NCBI RefSeq assembly: GCF_029027965.1
Contig: NZ_CP119082.1
Span: 2,961,001 to 3,025,000 of the forward strand
Direction of reading: 5' to 3'
Source of the DNA: Paracoccus sp. S3-43
GTDB lineage: Bacteria; Pseudomonadota; Alphaproteobacteria; Rhodobacterales; Rhodobacteraceae
Length of the DNA stretch: 64,000 bases
Positions within the stretch are counted from its first letter, which is position 1; every line of letters starts with the position of its first letter. Shown here piece by piece: positions 33,963 through 42,911 of the stretch. The notes beneath the pieces are model-generated. The model was not told where the DNA came from. It saw only the letters and a program-made list of their open reading frames with translations, and did not search any database. Position numbers and translations under genes: made by a program.

Positions 33963-35452
33963 GCGGCCCTCTCGGTGGCGGCGATGGCGCCCATGATGCG
34001 GTTCGGCGCGATCTGGTCTCCGGTCAGTTCCGCGACATGGCGGCGGTCGCGCAGCACGATCACCCGGTCGGACACGGCGATCAGCTCTTCGATTTCGCTG
34101 CTGATGACCAGCAGCGACATGCCCTGTTCCACAAGCTCATGGATCAGCCGGACGATTTCGGCGTGCGCGCCCACGTCGATGCCGCGCGTCGGTTCGTCCA
34201 GGATCAGGAAGCGCGGGTTCATCGCCAGCCAGCGGGCCAGCACCACCTTCTGCTGGTTGCCGCCCGACAGTTCGCCGATGCGCTTTTCCCGGCCCGAGGT
34301 GCGGATGTCCAGCCGCGCGATATAGTCGTCGGCCAGCCGGTTCTGCTCGGCGCGCGGGATGGGCCGCGCCCAGCCGCGCCGGGCTTGCAGGCCCAGGATG
34401 ATGTTCTCGCGCACCGACAGGTCGGCGACGATGCCGTCGGTCTTGCGCTCCTCGGGGACGAAGCCGAAGCCCGCCGCGATGGCCGAACGCGGGCTGCGCA
34501 GATCCAGCGGCCCCGTCTGGTCGCGCGCCGCGCCGGAATGGGCGTTCTTCAGCCCGAACAGCAGTTCGGCGCTTTCCGTCCGGCCCGATCCCAGCAGCCC
34601 CGCCAGGCCCACGACCTCGCCCTGCCCCACCGCCAGATCGAAGGGTTCGACCGCGCCGCGGCGGCCGATGCCGCGAAACTCCAGCATCGGCGGGCGGGGA
34701 CCGCGCGACCGGGCCTGATGGCTGGTCGCGGCTTCCAGTTCCCGCCCCAGCATGTGTTCGATCAGGCGCACCCGGTTCAGGCTGGCGGTGTCCTCGGTCA
34801 CGATCCTGCGGCCGTTGCGCAGGACGGTCACCCGGTCGGTCAGGTCGAACACCTGATCCAGGAAATGCGACACGAACACGATGCCCAGGCCGCGTTCGCG
34901 AAGGCCGCGCACCACGTCGAAGACCATCCGCACCTCGGCCGCGTCAAGGCTGGCGGTCGGTTCGTCCAGAATCAGCACCTTGCCCGACAGGGCGACCGCG
35001 CGGGCGATGGCGACGATCTGCTGGATGGCCACCGAATAGGCGCCAAGGTCGCGGTCCACGTCCAGCGACAGCCCGTATTCGGCCAGCATCGCGCGGGCCT
35101 GCGCCCGCATCGCGCGGGTCTGGATCAGGCCCCATCGGCGCGGTTCGCGCCCGAACATCAGGTTCTGCGCCACAGTCAGGTTCGGCAGCAGGTTGACCTC
35201 TTGATAGACCGTGCCGATGCCCAGATCCTGAGCCTCGACCGTCGATCGCGGGTCGATGGGCGCGCCCTCCAGCGTCATGGCGCCGCCGTCGCGGCGATAG
35301 GCGCCGGTCAGGCATTTGATCAGCGTCGACTTGCCCGCGCCGTTTTCGCCCAGCAGGGCATGGACCTCGCCCGCGCGCAGGTCGAAATCGACGCCGTCCA
35401 GCGCGAGCGTGCCCGGAAATGTCTTGGTCAGCGACCGGATGGTCAGCAGCAT
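33959..35452 (-). CDS. ytfR: sugar ABC transporter ATP-binding protein YtfR
   Basis: A 497-residue tandem ATPase (two ABC domains). Domain 1 has Walker [11 protein letters not shown]-loop TVYQEVNLLPNLTVAQNLM and [12 protein letters not shown]. Domain 2 is degenerate at Walker A (GLLGSGRTE) but has [16 protein letters not shown] and [14 protein letters not shown], as in all RbsA/MglA proteins. I chose ATG 35452, preceded by AAGGGGG; ATG 35467 would add 5 residues. It follows ytfQ after a hairpin. Confidence 0.92.
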   Translation of the reverse strand: MLLTIRSLTKTFPGTLALDGVDFDLRAGEVHALLGENGAGKSTLIKCLTGAYRRDGGAMTLEGAPIDPRSTVEAQDLGIGTVYQEVNLLPNLTVAQNLMFGREPRRWGLIQTRAMRAQARAMLAEYGLSLDVDRDLGAYSVAIQQIVAIARAVALSGKVLILDEPTASLDAAEVRMVFDVVRGLRERGLGIVFVSHFLDQVFDLTDRVTVLRNGRRIVTEDTASLNRVRLIEHMLGRELEAATSHQARSRGPRPPMLEFRGIGRRGAVEPFDLAVGQGEVVGLAGLLGSGRTESAELLFGLKNAHSGAARDQTGPLDLRSPRSAIAAGFGFVPEERKTDGIVADLSVRENIILGLQARRGWARPIPRAEQNRLADDYIARLDIRTSGREKRIGELSGGNQQKVVLARWLAMNPRFLILDEPTRGIDVGAHAEIVRLIHELVEQGMSLLVISSEIEELIAVSDRVIVLRDRRHVAELTGDQIAPNRIMGAIAATERAA

Positions 35453-35474
35453 GACTGCCCCCTTCATCGTGGAT

Positions 35475-35499
35475 GCCGGGCCGCGACAGGCGGCCCGGC
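35475..35499 (-). promoter_or_regulatory. GC hairpin between ytfQ and ytfR
   Basis: A perfect 10-bp inverted repeat GCCGGGCCGC / GCGGCCCGGC with a 5-nt loop starts 8 nt after the ytfQ stop and ends 23 nt before ytfR. No T-run follows. Hairpins here usually protect the binding-protein mRNA end and lower expression of the distal genes. Confidence 0.65.
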
Positions 35500-35506
35500 A
35501 AGGCGA

Positions 35507-36466
35507 TCAATAGCCCAGACCCTTGCGGCGTTCGTATTCGCCCGCCGGATCGTCGGCTTGGGTGAACAGCTTCGATTCGGTCTGGATGAATTTCGGCGGC
35601 GTGGTGCCGTCCTTCCAATAGGCCGCAAGGGCGTCGAAGGCTGGCCCCGCCATGTTGGGCGTCAGTTCGACCGTGGCATTCGCCTCGCCCGCCGCCATCG
35701 CCTGGAACAGATCCGGCACCCCGTCGATGGAGACGACCAGGATATCCGTGCCCGGTTTCAGCCCGGCCTCCTTGATGGCCTGGATCGCGCCCACGGCCAT
35801 GTCGTCGTTATGGGCGTAAAGCGCGCAGATGTCCTTGCCGCCGTTCTCGGCCTGGATGAAGCTCTCCATCACCTCCTTGCCCAGAGCGCGGGTGAAATCG
35901 CCGGTCTGGCTGCGCACGATGGTCAGGTTCGGATGGTCCTTGATGGCGTTTTCAAAGCCGGTCTTGCGGTCGATGGCGGGGCTGGATCCGGTGGTGCCCT
36001 GCAACTCGACGATCCGGCATTCGCGGTCGCCGACCTCTTTCACCAGCCATTCGCCCGCGACCTCGCCCTCATGGACCAGGTTTGACCCCACGGCGGTCAG
36101 ATACAGGTCGTCGGAACTGTCCACCTGCCGGTCCAGCAGGACGACCGGGATTTCAGCCTCCTTGGCTTCCTGCAAGACCGAATCCCAGCCGGTGGCGACG
36201 ACCGGGGCCAGCAGGATCGCGTCCACGCCCTGCGCGACAAAGGACCGGATCGCGGCGATCTGGTTTTCCTGCTTCTGCTGCGCGTCCGAGAATTGCAGCT
36301 GGATGCCGCGTTCCTCGGCCTGTTGCCGGGTCAGCGTGGTTTCCGCCGCCCGCCAGCCGGATTCGGAACCGATCTGCGAAAAGCCCACGGTCTCGCCTTC
36401 GGCCAGGGCGCCGGTGGCGGTGACCGCCAGAAGTGCTGCGGTCCCCAGCAGGGTCTTGATGGTCAT
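35507..36466 (-). CDS. ytfQ: sugar ABC transporter substrate-binding protein YtfQ-like
   Basis: A 319-residue periplasmic binding protein (type I fold). A signal peptide spans 1-22 (ATGALAEG). The mature protein starts ETVGFSQIGSESGWRAAETTL, with Arg and Trp of the YtfQ pocket, then GVDAILLAPVVATGWDSVL, PVVLLDRQVD, ALYAHNDDMAVGAIQAI and DILVVSIDGVPDLF. YtfQ in E. coli binds furanose galactose; here arabinose or galactose are likely. ATG 36466 has GGGAGG upstream. Confidence 0.9.
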   Translation of the reverse strand: MTIKTLLGTAALLAVTATGALAEGETVGFSQIGSESGWRAAETTLTRQQAEERGIQLQFSDAQQKQENQIAAIRSFVAQGVDAILLAPVVATGWDSVLQEAKEAEIPVVLLDRQVDSSDDLYLTAVGSNLVHEGEVAGEWLVKEVGDRECRIVELQGTTGSSPAIDRKTGFENAIKDHPNLTIVRSQTGDFTRALGKEVMESFIQAENGGKDICALYAHNDDMAVGAIQAIKEAGLKPGTDILVVSIDGVPDLFQAMAAGEANATVELTPNMAGPAFDALAAYWKDGTTPPKFIQTESKLFTQADDPAGEYERRKGLGY

Positions 36467-36488
36467 GGTAATCCTCCCGTTGCGTGAA

Positions 36489-36514
36489 ATCGCCCGGCCC
36501 TCATGCCGGGCGAT
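36489..36514 (-). promoter_or_regulatory. GC hairpin between the semialdehyde dehydrogenase gene and ytfQ
   Basis: ATCGCCCGGC / GCCGGGCGAT, a perfect 10-bp stem with a 6-nt loop, begins 11 nt after the stop of the 36526 gene and ends 22 nt before the ytfQ start. It could be a partial terminator that splits the cluster into two expression units, or an RNA processing or stabilising point. Confidence 0.6.
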
Positions 36515-36525
36515 GGTGCGGGACG

Positions 36526-38040
36526 TCAGACGCCCCGCAGATCCTCGGGCAACAGCGCCTCGGGGATATTCTGATAGCTGACCGGGCGCAGGAAACGGCG
36601 GATCGCCATGGTCCCCACGCTGGTCGCGCCGAAATTGGTGGACGCGGGGTAAGGCCCGCCATGGACCATGGCATCCGCGACCTCGACCCCGGTGGGCCAG
36701 CCATTCGCCAGGATCCGGCCCGCCTTGCGTTCCAGCACCGGCATCAGGCGGCGCGCCACATCCATGTCGCCGTCGTCCAGGTGCAGCGTGGCGGTCAACT
36801 GACCTTCAAGCGCCTGGGCCACCTCCAGCATCTGGTCCGCGCCCGTGACGGTGACGATCACGCCCAGCGGGCCGAACACCTCCTCGGCCAGGGTATGGTC
36901 GCGCAGGAATTCCTCGGCCGTGGTCTTGTAGAGGGCGGGCAGGGCGTTGCGGCCTTCGCTGGCGCCTTCGAAGACCGGCGTCGCCACCCCGGCGGCACGG
37001 CTGGCGCCCGCGCGATAGGCCTCGGCGATGCCGTCGGTCAGCATCGCCTGGGGGGCGGTCCTGGCCAGCGCATCGCCCGCCGCGGTGGCGAAGGCATCGG
37101 CCAGCACGCCCTTGGGCATCACGATCAGGCCGGGATTGGTGCAGAACTGGCCCGCGCCCATGGTCAGGCTGCCCGCCCAGCCTTCGGCGATCTTGGCGCC
37201 GCGCGCGGCCAGCGCCTGGGACAAGACGAAGCCGGGGTTGATGCTGCCCAATTCGCCGAAGAAGGGAATCGGCTCGGGCCGGGCGGCGCAGAGGTCGAAC
37301 AGCGCCCGGCCGCCGCGCAGGCTGCCGGTGAAGCCCACCGCCTTGATCAGCGGATGCTGGACCAGGGCCGCGCCGACCGCATGGCTGTCGCCGTGGATGA
37401 AGCTGAAGACCCCGGCGGGCATTCCGGTGGCCTGGATGGCCGCGTGGATCGCCTCGGCGACGATCTCTCCGGTGCCAGGATGGGCGGGATGACCCTTGAC
37501 CACGACCGGGCAACCGGCGGCCAGCGCCGCGGCGGTGTCGCCGCCCGCCGTGGAAAAGGCCAAGGGAAAGTTCGAGGCGCCGAAGACCGCCACCGGGCCG
37601 ATGGGCCGCTGCATCAGCCGCAGGTCGGGGCGCGGGGCGGGCTGGCGGTCGGGCAGCGCCGGATCGTGGCGGCGGTCCAGGTAATCGCCCTTGCGGATAT
37701 GATCGGCGAACAGCCGCAACTGGCCGGTGGTGCGGCCGCGCTCGCCGTTCAGCCGCGCCTCGGGCAGGCCGGTCTCGGCGGTGCCGATGGCGGTGATCGC
37801 CTCGGCGCGGGCCTCGATCTGGTCGGCGATGGCGTCGAGGAACAGGGCGCGGGCGTCGCGGCTGGTGGCGGCATAATCGGCGAAGGCTTCCTCGGCGGCT
37901 TCGGCCGCGCGGTTCACCAGATCGACGGTTCCGCTGCTGAAGTCATGGGGCGCGCCATGGGCGGGGGCGGATCGGAACGTCCCCTCTCCGGTCAGCCATT
38001 CGCCTGCGATCAGATGTTTGCCCTGGGGGGTGAAGGTCAT
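36526..38040 (-). CDS. 2,5-dioxovalerate (2-oxoglutarate semialdehyde) dehydrogenase
   Basis: A 504-residue aldehyde dehydrogenase. The N-terminus GKHLIAGEWLTGEGTF and GPVAVFGASNFPLAFSTAGGDTAAALAAGCPVVVKGHPAHPGT are typical of 2-oxoglutarate semialdehyde dehydrogenases rather than generic ALDHs. The general-base Glu lies in FFGELGSINPGF and the nucleophile Cys in TMGAGQFCTNPG. It oxidises the C5 semialdehyde to 2-oxoglutarate, the last step of oxidative pentose catabolism. It lies 11 bp after the 1-dehydrogenase gene. Confidence 0.9.
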   Translation of the reverse strand: MTFTPQGKHLIAGEWLTGEGTFRSAPAHGAPHDFSSGTVDLVNRAAEAAEEAFADYAATSRDARALFLDAIADQIEARAEAITAIGTAETGLPEARLNGERGRTTGQLRLFADHIRKGDYLDRRHDPALPDRQPAPRPDLRLMQRPIGPVAVFGASNFPLAFSTAGGDTAAALAAGCPVVVKGHPAHPGTGEIVAEAIHAAIQATGMPAGVFSFIHGDSHAVGAALVQHPLIKAVGFTGSLRGGRALFDLCAARPEPIPFFGELGSINPGFVLSQALAARGAKIAEGWAGSLTMGAGQFCTNPGLIVMPKGVLADAFATAAGDALARTAPQAMLTDGIAEAYRAGASRAAGVATPVFEGASEGRNALPALYKTTAEEFLRDHTLAEEVFGPLGVIVTVTGADQMLEVAQALEGQLTATLHLDDGDMDVARRLMPVLERKAGRILANGWPTGVEVADAMVHGGPYPASTNFGATSVGTMAIRRFLRPVSYQNIPEALLPEDLRGV

Positions 38041-38051
38041 AGCTCGTATCC

Positions 38052-38963
38052 TCAGAAATGGAAATCCGCGACGGTGTTCCGCCGCCCGAGGGTGAAGGCA
38101 TCGGCCACAAGAACCATGGGCGCAAGGTCCGTTTCGCGCATTCCCGCGGCAATCAGCCTTGCCATGCGTGCATAAAGCGCGGGATATTCGCCCATGATGT
38201 CATCGGCGCCCTGCACATGCCGACCGTCGATCTCCAGCCGGTTGCCGCCCATCCGCAGCGCCAGCGCGCCGCCGTCGGTCTGGAACTCCATGTCCCAGGT
38301 CTGCGGGCCTTCCTGGCGGAAATCGAAATCCGCCTCGATCCGCTGGCTGAATTGCAGCCGCGCGGCGATGGGGGCCTGCCGGTTCGCTGGGAAATCCAGA
38401 TCGGCCGACAGCAGGCGCACGGGCTGGGGCAGGATCTCGGTCAGGATCGACAGGGCGTTGATGCCGGGATCGAAGACCCCCATGCCGCCCGCCTCGAAGA
38501 TCCACTCCTGGCCGGGATGCCATTTGCGCACGTCCTCGCGCCAGGTGATGCGGCCTTCATGGATCGTCCTGCCCGCCAGCCAGTCGCGCGCGGCGGCCAC
38601 CCCCATCGCCATGCGCGAATGCCAAGTGGCATAGATCGTGACCCCCTGCCGTTCGGCCAGATCGCACAGGGCATGAACCTCGGCCAGGGTGGTGCCGGGG
38701 GGCTTTTCCAGCATCAGGTGACGGCCCGCGCGCAGCACCGCCTCCGCCACGGCAAAGCGCGGCACGGGGGGCAGGCACAGGCTGACCGTGCCGATGTCGG
38801 GGCGCGCGTCCAGCATGGCGCTGATCTCGGTGAAGGCCTCGACCCCGTCCACCGTGCCGTGGCGGCTGACGGTCGCGGCCAGATCCCAGTCGGGGCTGGC
38901 GTTCAGCGCGGGCACATGCTGGTCCAGGGCGATCTTGCCGATGCCCGCAAGCGCGATCTTCAT
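38052..38963 (-). CDS. D-galactose / L-arabinose 1-dehydrogenase (Gfo/Idh/MocA family)
   Basis: A 303-residue NAD(P)-dependent oxidoreductase. The Rossmann start is MKIALAGIGKIALDQHVPAL, the catalytic-type EKPPGTTLAEV follows, and the C-terminal domain has WREDVRKWHPGQEWIFEAGG and GVFDPGINALSILTE. The last two blocks closely match the Pseudomonas galactose dehydrogenase as I recall it. Members oxidise galactose, fucose or L-arabinose at C1 to the lactone. ATG 38963 overlaps the dehydratase stop by 1 nt. Confidence 0.87.
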   Translation of the reverse strand: MKIALAGIGKIALDQHVPALNASPDWDLAATVSRHGTVDGVEAFTEISAMLDARPDIGTVSLCLPPVPRFAVAEAVLRAGRHLMLEKPPGTTLAEVHALCDLAERQGVTIYATWHSRMAMGVAAARDWLAGRTIHEGRITWREDVRKWHPGQEWIFEAGGMGVFDPGINALSILTEILPQPVRLLSADLDFPANRQAPIAARLQFSQRIEADFDFRQEGPQTWDMEFQTDGGALALRMGGNRLEIDGRHVQGADDIMGEYPALYARMARLIAAGMRETDLAPMVLVADAFTLGRRNTVADFHF

Positions 38964-40705
38964 CAGTGGCTGTCCTTTCCGACCGGATTGCCCCGGCAAC
39001 CCTTGAGGAAATCCAGATCCGCGCCGGTATCGGCCCCCTCGACATGGGCCTGATGCAGCCAGGCATAGCCGCTGGCGGGCTGGTCGGGCAGCGGCCGCCA
39101 TTCGGCCAGCCGCGCGGCCAGTTCGGCGTCTGGAATGTCCAGATGCAACCGCCGGTTCGGCACGTCCAGGTCGATCATGTCGCCGTCGCGCACCACCGCC
39201 AGCGGGCCGCCCGCCGCCGCCTCGGGACTGGTATGCAGCACCACCGTGCCATAGGCGGTGCCCGACATGCGCGCGTCGGAGATCCGCACCATGTCGGTGA
39301 TGCCCTTGCGCAGCACCTTGGGCGGCAGGCCCATATTGCCCACCTCGGCCATGCCCGGATAGCCCTTGGGACCGCAGTTCTTCATCACCATGACGCAGGT
39401 TTCGTCGATGTCGAGATCCTCGTCCTCGATCCGGGCCTTGTAGTCGTCGATATCCTGAAACACGACCGCGCGGCCGCGATGGACCAGCAGATGCGGGCTG
39501 GCGGCCGAGGGCTTCAGCACCGCCCCCCTGGGCGCCAGGTTGCCGCGCAGCACGGCGATGCCGCCCTGTTCGGTCAGCGGCCGGTCAGCGGGCAGGATCA
39601 CGTCCTCGTTCCAGTTCACCACGTCGCGAACCTCGTCCCAGATCGTCATGCCGCTGACGGTCAGCGCGTCCTTGTGCAACTGCCCGGCCTCGCCCAGCCG
39701 CTTCAGGACCACCGGCAGCCCGCCCGCATAGAAGAACTCCTCCATCAGGTATTGCCCCGAGGGCATCAGGTTGACGATGGTCTGCACGTCGCGCCCGCAG
39801 CGGTCCCAGTCGTCCAGCGTCAGATCGACGCCGACCCGGCCCGCGATGGCCAGCAGGTGGATCACCGCATTGGTGGATCCGCCGACGGCGCCGTTGGTGC
39901 GGATGGCGTTCTCGAACGCCTGCCTGGTCAGGATGTCGCTGGGCTTGAGGTCGTCCTTGACCATCTGCACGATCCGCCGCCCCGAAAGCTGCGCCATCAC
40001 CCGGCGGCGCGAATCCACCGCCGGGATCGCGGCATTGCCAGACAGCGCCATGCCAAGCGCCTCGGCCATGGACGCCATGGTCGAGGCCGTGCCCATGGTG
40101 TTGCAGGTGCCGGTGGACCGGGACATGCTGGCCTCGGCCTCCAGAAACTCCTCCTGCGTCATCTCGCCGGCCTTCACGGCCTCGCTGAACCTCCACAGAT
40201 GGGTGCCCGACCCGACCCGCTCGCCCCGGAAATAGCCGTTCAGCATCGGCCCCCCCGTCACCACGATGGACGGAATGTCGGTCGAGGCCGCCGCCATCAG
40301 CAGCGACGGCGTGGTCTTGTCGCAACCGACCAGCAGGACCGCCCCGTCGATCGGCTGGCCGCGCATCGTTTCCTCGATCGCAAGCGCGGCGAGGTTGCGG
40401 AACATCATCGCGGTGGGGCGGAAGGTGTTTTCCGATGCCGAAAACACCGGCACCTCGACCGGGAAGCCGCCGGCCTCCCACACGCCCGCCTTCACCTTTT
40501 CGGCCAGTTCGCGCAGATGGCCGTTGCAGGGCGTCAGGTCCGACCAGGTGTTCAGGATGCCGATCACCGGGCGTCCGTCGAACAGGTCGTGCGGATAGCC
40601 CTGATTCTTCATCCAGCCGCGATGATAGATCGTATCGCGCGAGGTGCCCCCGTACCAATGCTGGGAACGAAGCTGGCGGGGCCAAGGGGCGGGTGCGAAG
40701 GTCAT
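38963..40705 (-). CDS. IlvD/Edd-family sugar-acid dehydratase (L-arabonate / galactonate type)
   Basis: A 580-residue iron-sulfur dehydratase that turns an aldonate into its 2-keto-3-deoxy acid. Visible are NTWSDLTPCNGHLRELAEKV (first Cys), VLLVGCDKTTPSLLMAAAS (second Cys and catalytic Lys region), STGTCNTMGTAST (third Cys) and ISDARMSGTAYGTVVLHTSPEA. The SQHWYGGTSRDTIYHRGWM start is characteristic of the sugar-acid branch, not of IlvD. Context suggests L-arabonate and perhaps D-galactonate or D-fuconate. Confidence 0.88.
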   Translation of the reverse strand: MTFAPAPWPRQLRSQHWYGGTSRDTIYHRGWMKNQGYPHDLFDGRPVIGILNTWSDLTPCNGHLRELAEKVKAGVWEAGGFPVEVPVFSASENTFRPTAMMFRNLAALAIEETMRGQPIDGAVLLVGCDKTTPSLLMAAASTDIPSIVVTGGPMLNGYFRGERVGSGTHLWRFSEAVKAGEMTQEEFLEAEASMSRSTGTCNTMGTASTMASMAEALGMALSGNAAIPAVDSRRRVMAQLSGRRIVQMVKDDLKPSDILTRQAFENAIRTNGAVGGSTNAVIHLLAIAGRVGVDLTLDDWDRCGRDVQTIVNLMPSGQYLMEEFFYAGGLPVVLKRLGEAGQLHKDALTVSGMTIWDEVRDVVNWNEDVILPADRPLTEQGGIAVLRGNLAPRGAVLKPSAASPHLLVHRGRAVVFQDIDDYKARIEDEDLDIDETCVMVMKNCGPKGYPGMAEVGNMGLPPKVLRKGITDMVRISDARMSGTAYGTVVLHTSPEAAAGGPLAVVRDGDMIDLDVPNRRLHLDIPDAELAARLAEWRPLPDQPASGYAWLHQAHVEGADTGADLDFLKGCRGNPVGKDSH

Positions 40706-40712
40706 GATAGCC

Positions 40713-41702
40713 TCAGAGTGTGGCGACGGCAACGGGGATGCCGCCGTCCGGCTGCTGGTCCAGCGGGTTCGACAAGGGCAAACCCAGGGCCGGGGATTCG
40801 ATCTGGAAGACATCGCCCGCCTGCGCCTTGACGCCATCGGCGAAGGACAGCGTGGCGGTGCCGAAGAAATGCACATGCACGTCGCCCGGCTGGCGGAACA
40901 GCGCGTATTTGAAATGGTGATGTTCCAAGTTCGCAAGGCTGTGGCTCATGTTCGCCTCGCCCGACAGGAAGGGCTTTTCCCAGATCACCGCGCCGCCGCG
41001 CAGGATCCGGCTGGTGCCCTCGACATGCTGGGGCAGATCGCCGACCAGCATCTCGGGGCCATAGCTTGCCGGACGCAGCTTGGAATGGGCCAGCCACAGG
41101 TAATTGCCGCGTTCGGTCACATGGTCGGAAAACTCGTTCGCCAGGGCAAAGCCCAGCCGGAAGGGCGTGCCGTCCTGGCCGATCAGATAGAGGCCCGCGA
41201 TCTCGGGTTCCTCGCCCGCATCCAGCGCAAAGCCGGGGGACACCAGCGGCGCGCCGGGCGCCACCGCGTTGACGCCGTTGCCCTTGTAGAACCATTCGGG
41301 CTGCACCCCCGCCGCGCCCCCCTGCGGCTTGCCGCCCTCCAGCCCCATGCGGAACATCTTCATGCTGTCGGTCAGCGTCTCGGCATCGGACTTGGCGTGC
41401 ATGGAATTGCGCGTCGAGGCGCTGCCCAGATGGGTCAGCCCGGTGCCGGTCAGGTGCAGATGCGCCGGATCGTCGTGATCCAGCGGCAACAGCACCCGGC
41501 CATCCGCCAGGGCGGCGGCGAGATCCACCGCTTCGCCCTGCCCGCGCGCCGAAACCTCGGCTTTCAGCCCATGCCCTGCGGCGATGGCGGCCTGCGCCAG
41601 ATCGCGGGTGGTCCGCGCGCCGGGCACGATCCAAGCGCCATCGTCGGTCCGTGCGGCGACAGCCCGGTCCACGCCGGGGCTTTTCAGTTGCGACAGAAAC
41701 AT
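40713..41702 (-). CDS. gguC: AraD1/GguC family protein (FAH fold), likely 2-keto-3-deoxy-L-arabonate dehydratase
   Basis: A 329-residue protein of the fumarylacetoacetate hydrolase-like fold. Blocks include LHLTGTGLTHLGSASTRNSMHAK, PEWFYKGNGVNAVAPGAPL, GYEP-like EEPEIAGLYLIGQDG and FALANEFSDHVTERGNY, consistent with a metal-dependent 2-keto acid enzyme. In Agrobacterium gguC follows gguB after chvE-gguA. The family is also called AraD1 and proposed to dehydrate 2-keto-3-deoxy-L-arabonate, which fits the pathway gap here. The enzymatic role is inferred. Confidence 0.82.
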   Translation of the reverse strand: MFLSQLKSPGVDRAVAARTDDGAWIVPGARTTRDLAQAAIAAGHGLKAEVSARGQGEAVDLAAALADGRVLLPLDHDDPAHLHLTGTGLTHLGSASTRNSMHAKSDAETLTDSMKMFRMGLEGGKPQGGAAGVQPEWFYKGNGVNAVAPGAPLVSPGFALDAGEEPEIAGLYLIGQDGTPFRLGFALANEFSDHVTERGNYLWLAHSKLRPASYGPEMLVGDLPQHVEGTSRILRGGAVIWEKPFLSGEANMSHSLANLEHHHFKYALFRQPGDVHVHFFGTATLSFADGVKAQAGDVFQIESPALGLPLSNPLDQQPDGGIPVAVATL

Positions 41703-41705
41703 GGG

Positions 41706-42911
41706 TCAGCCTTGCTTGGTCTTGTTGTAAACGTCGAAGATCACGGCGGCCAGAAGCACCAGCCCCTTGATCACCTGCTGATAGTCGATGCCGATCCCCA
41801 TGATCGACATGCCGTTGTTCATCACGCCCATGATCAGCGCGCCGACCACGACGCCGATGATGCGCCCCGATCCCCCGGCCATCGAGGCGCCGCCAATGAA
41901 GACCGCCGCGATCACGTCCAGTTCGAACCCGACGCCCGCCTTGGGCGTGGCGCTGTTCAGCCGGGCGGTGACGATCATCCCGGCCAGGGACGCCAGCACG
42001 CCCATGTTCACGAAGGTCAGGAATACCAGCCGTTCGGTTCGGATGCCCGACAGCTTCGCCGCCTTGGCGTTGCCGCCAAGCGCATAGATGCGCCGCCCCG
42101 TGGTCGTCGATTCGGTGAAGAAGGCATAGAGCACGATCAGCACCGACATGATCAGCAGCACGTTCGGCAGCCCCCGGAAGCTGGCCAGCTTCCAGCCCAC
42201 GAACAGCAGCGCGATGACGACCACGGCATTGCGCGCCCAGAAGAAGCCCGCGGGTTCCGGGGCGATGCCGAATTCGGCCTCCCTCGCCCGGCCGCGGACG
42301 CCCGCCCAGACGATGGCGATGGCGGCCACGGCGACCAGGATCAGCGCGGTGAAGTTGGGCTTGTCGGGGCCGAATAGGTCGGGGATGAAGCCCGTGGACA
42401 GTGACTGGAAGGACCGCTCGAACGGGCCGATGTTCTGGCCGCCCAGCAGCCACAGCGTCAGCCCGCGAAAGACCAGCATCCCCGCCAGCGTCACGATGAA
42501 GGACGGGATCTTCCAATAGGCGATCCAGTATCCCTGCGCGGCGCCGATCAGTCCGCCGACGACCAGCACCATCGGGATCACCAGCAGCACCGGCAGGTCC
42601 ATCCTGACCAGCAGCATCGACGCCACCGCCCCGGTGAAGGCCGCGACGGATCCCACCGACAGGTCGATATGCCCGGCGACGATCACCAGCAGCATCCCAA
42701 GCGCCATGATGATGACATAGCTGTTTTGCAGGAACAGGTTGGTGATGTTCTGCGCCGACAGGAAATCGACGCCCTGGACGGCGCGCACGATGACGAAGAA
42801 GAACAGCACGATGGCGACCAGGGCCAGCATCATGCCGTTCTCGCGCAGGTGGCTGCCCAGATGGGCGCCGATGCCCGTGGCGGCGGGCTTGTTCGCGTCA
42901 GCCGTGCTCAT
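41706..42911 (-). CDS. gguB: multiple-sugar ABC transporter permease GguB
   Basis: A 401-residue permease, longer than RbsC-type proteins because of extra helices as in XylH/GguB. Signature: [27 protein letters not shown]; also [39 protein letters not shown] and [21 protein letters not shown]. About 12 membrane segments. ATG 42911 overlaps the gguA stop by 4 nt; gguC follows after 3 bp. Confidence 0.92.
   Translation of the reverse strand: MSTADANKPAATGIGAHLGSHLRENGMMLALVAIVLFFFVIVRAVQGVDFLSAQNITNLFLQNSYVIIMALGMLLVIVAGHIDLSVGSVAAFTGAVASMLLVRMDLPVLLVIPMVLVVGGLIGAAQGYWIAYWKIPSFIVTLAGMLVFRGLTLWLLGGQNIGPFERSFQSLSTGFIPDLFGPDKPNFTALILVAVAAIAIVWAGVRGRAREAEFGIAPEPAGFFWARNAVVVIALLFVGWKLASFRGLPNVLLIMSVLIVLYAFFTESTTTGRRIYALGGNAKAAKLSGIRTERLVFLTFVNMGVLASLAGMIVTARLNSATPKAGVGFELDVIAAVFIGGASMAGGSGRIIGVVVGALIMGVMNNGMSIMGIGIDYQQVIKGLVLLAAVIFDVYNKTKQG

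Noticed and set aside
34037-36085. A 682-codon plus-strand frame opposite ytfR and ytfQ
   Set aside because: It is antisense to genes with intact Walker motifs and binding-protein signatures, and shows no recognisable domain.
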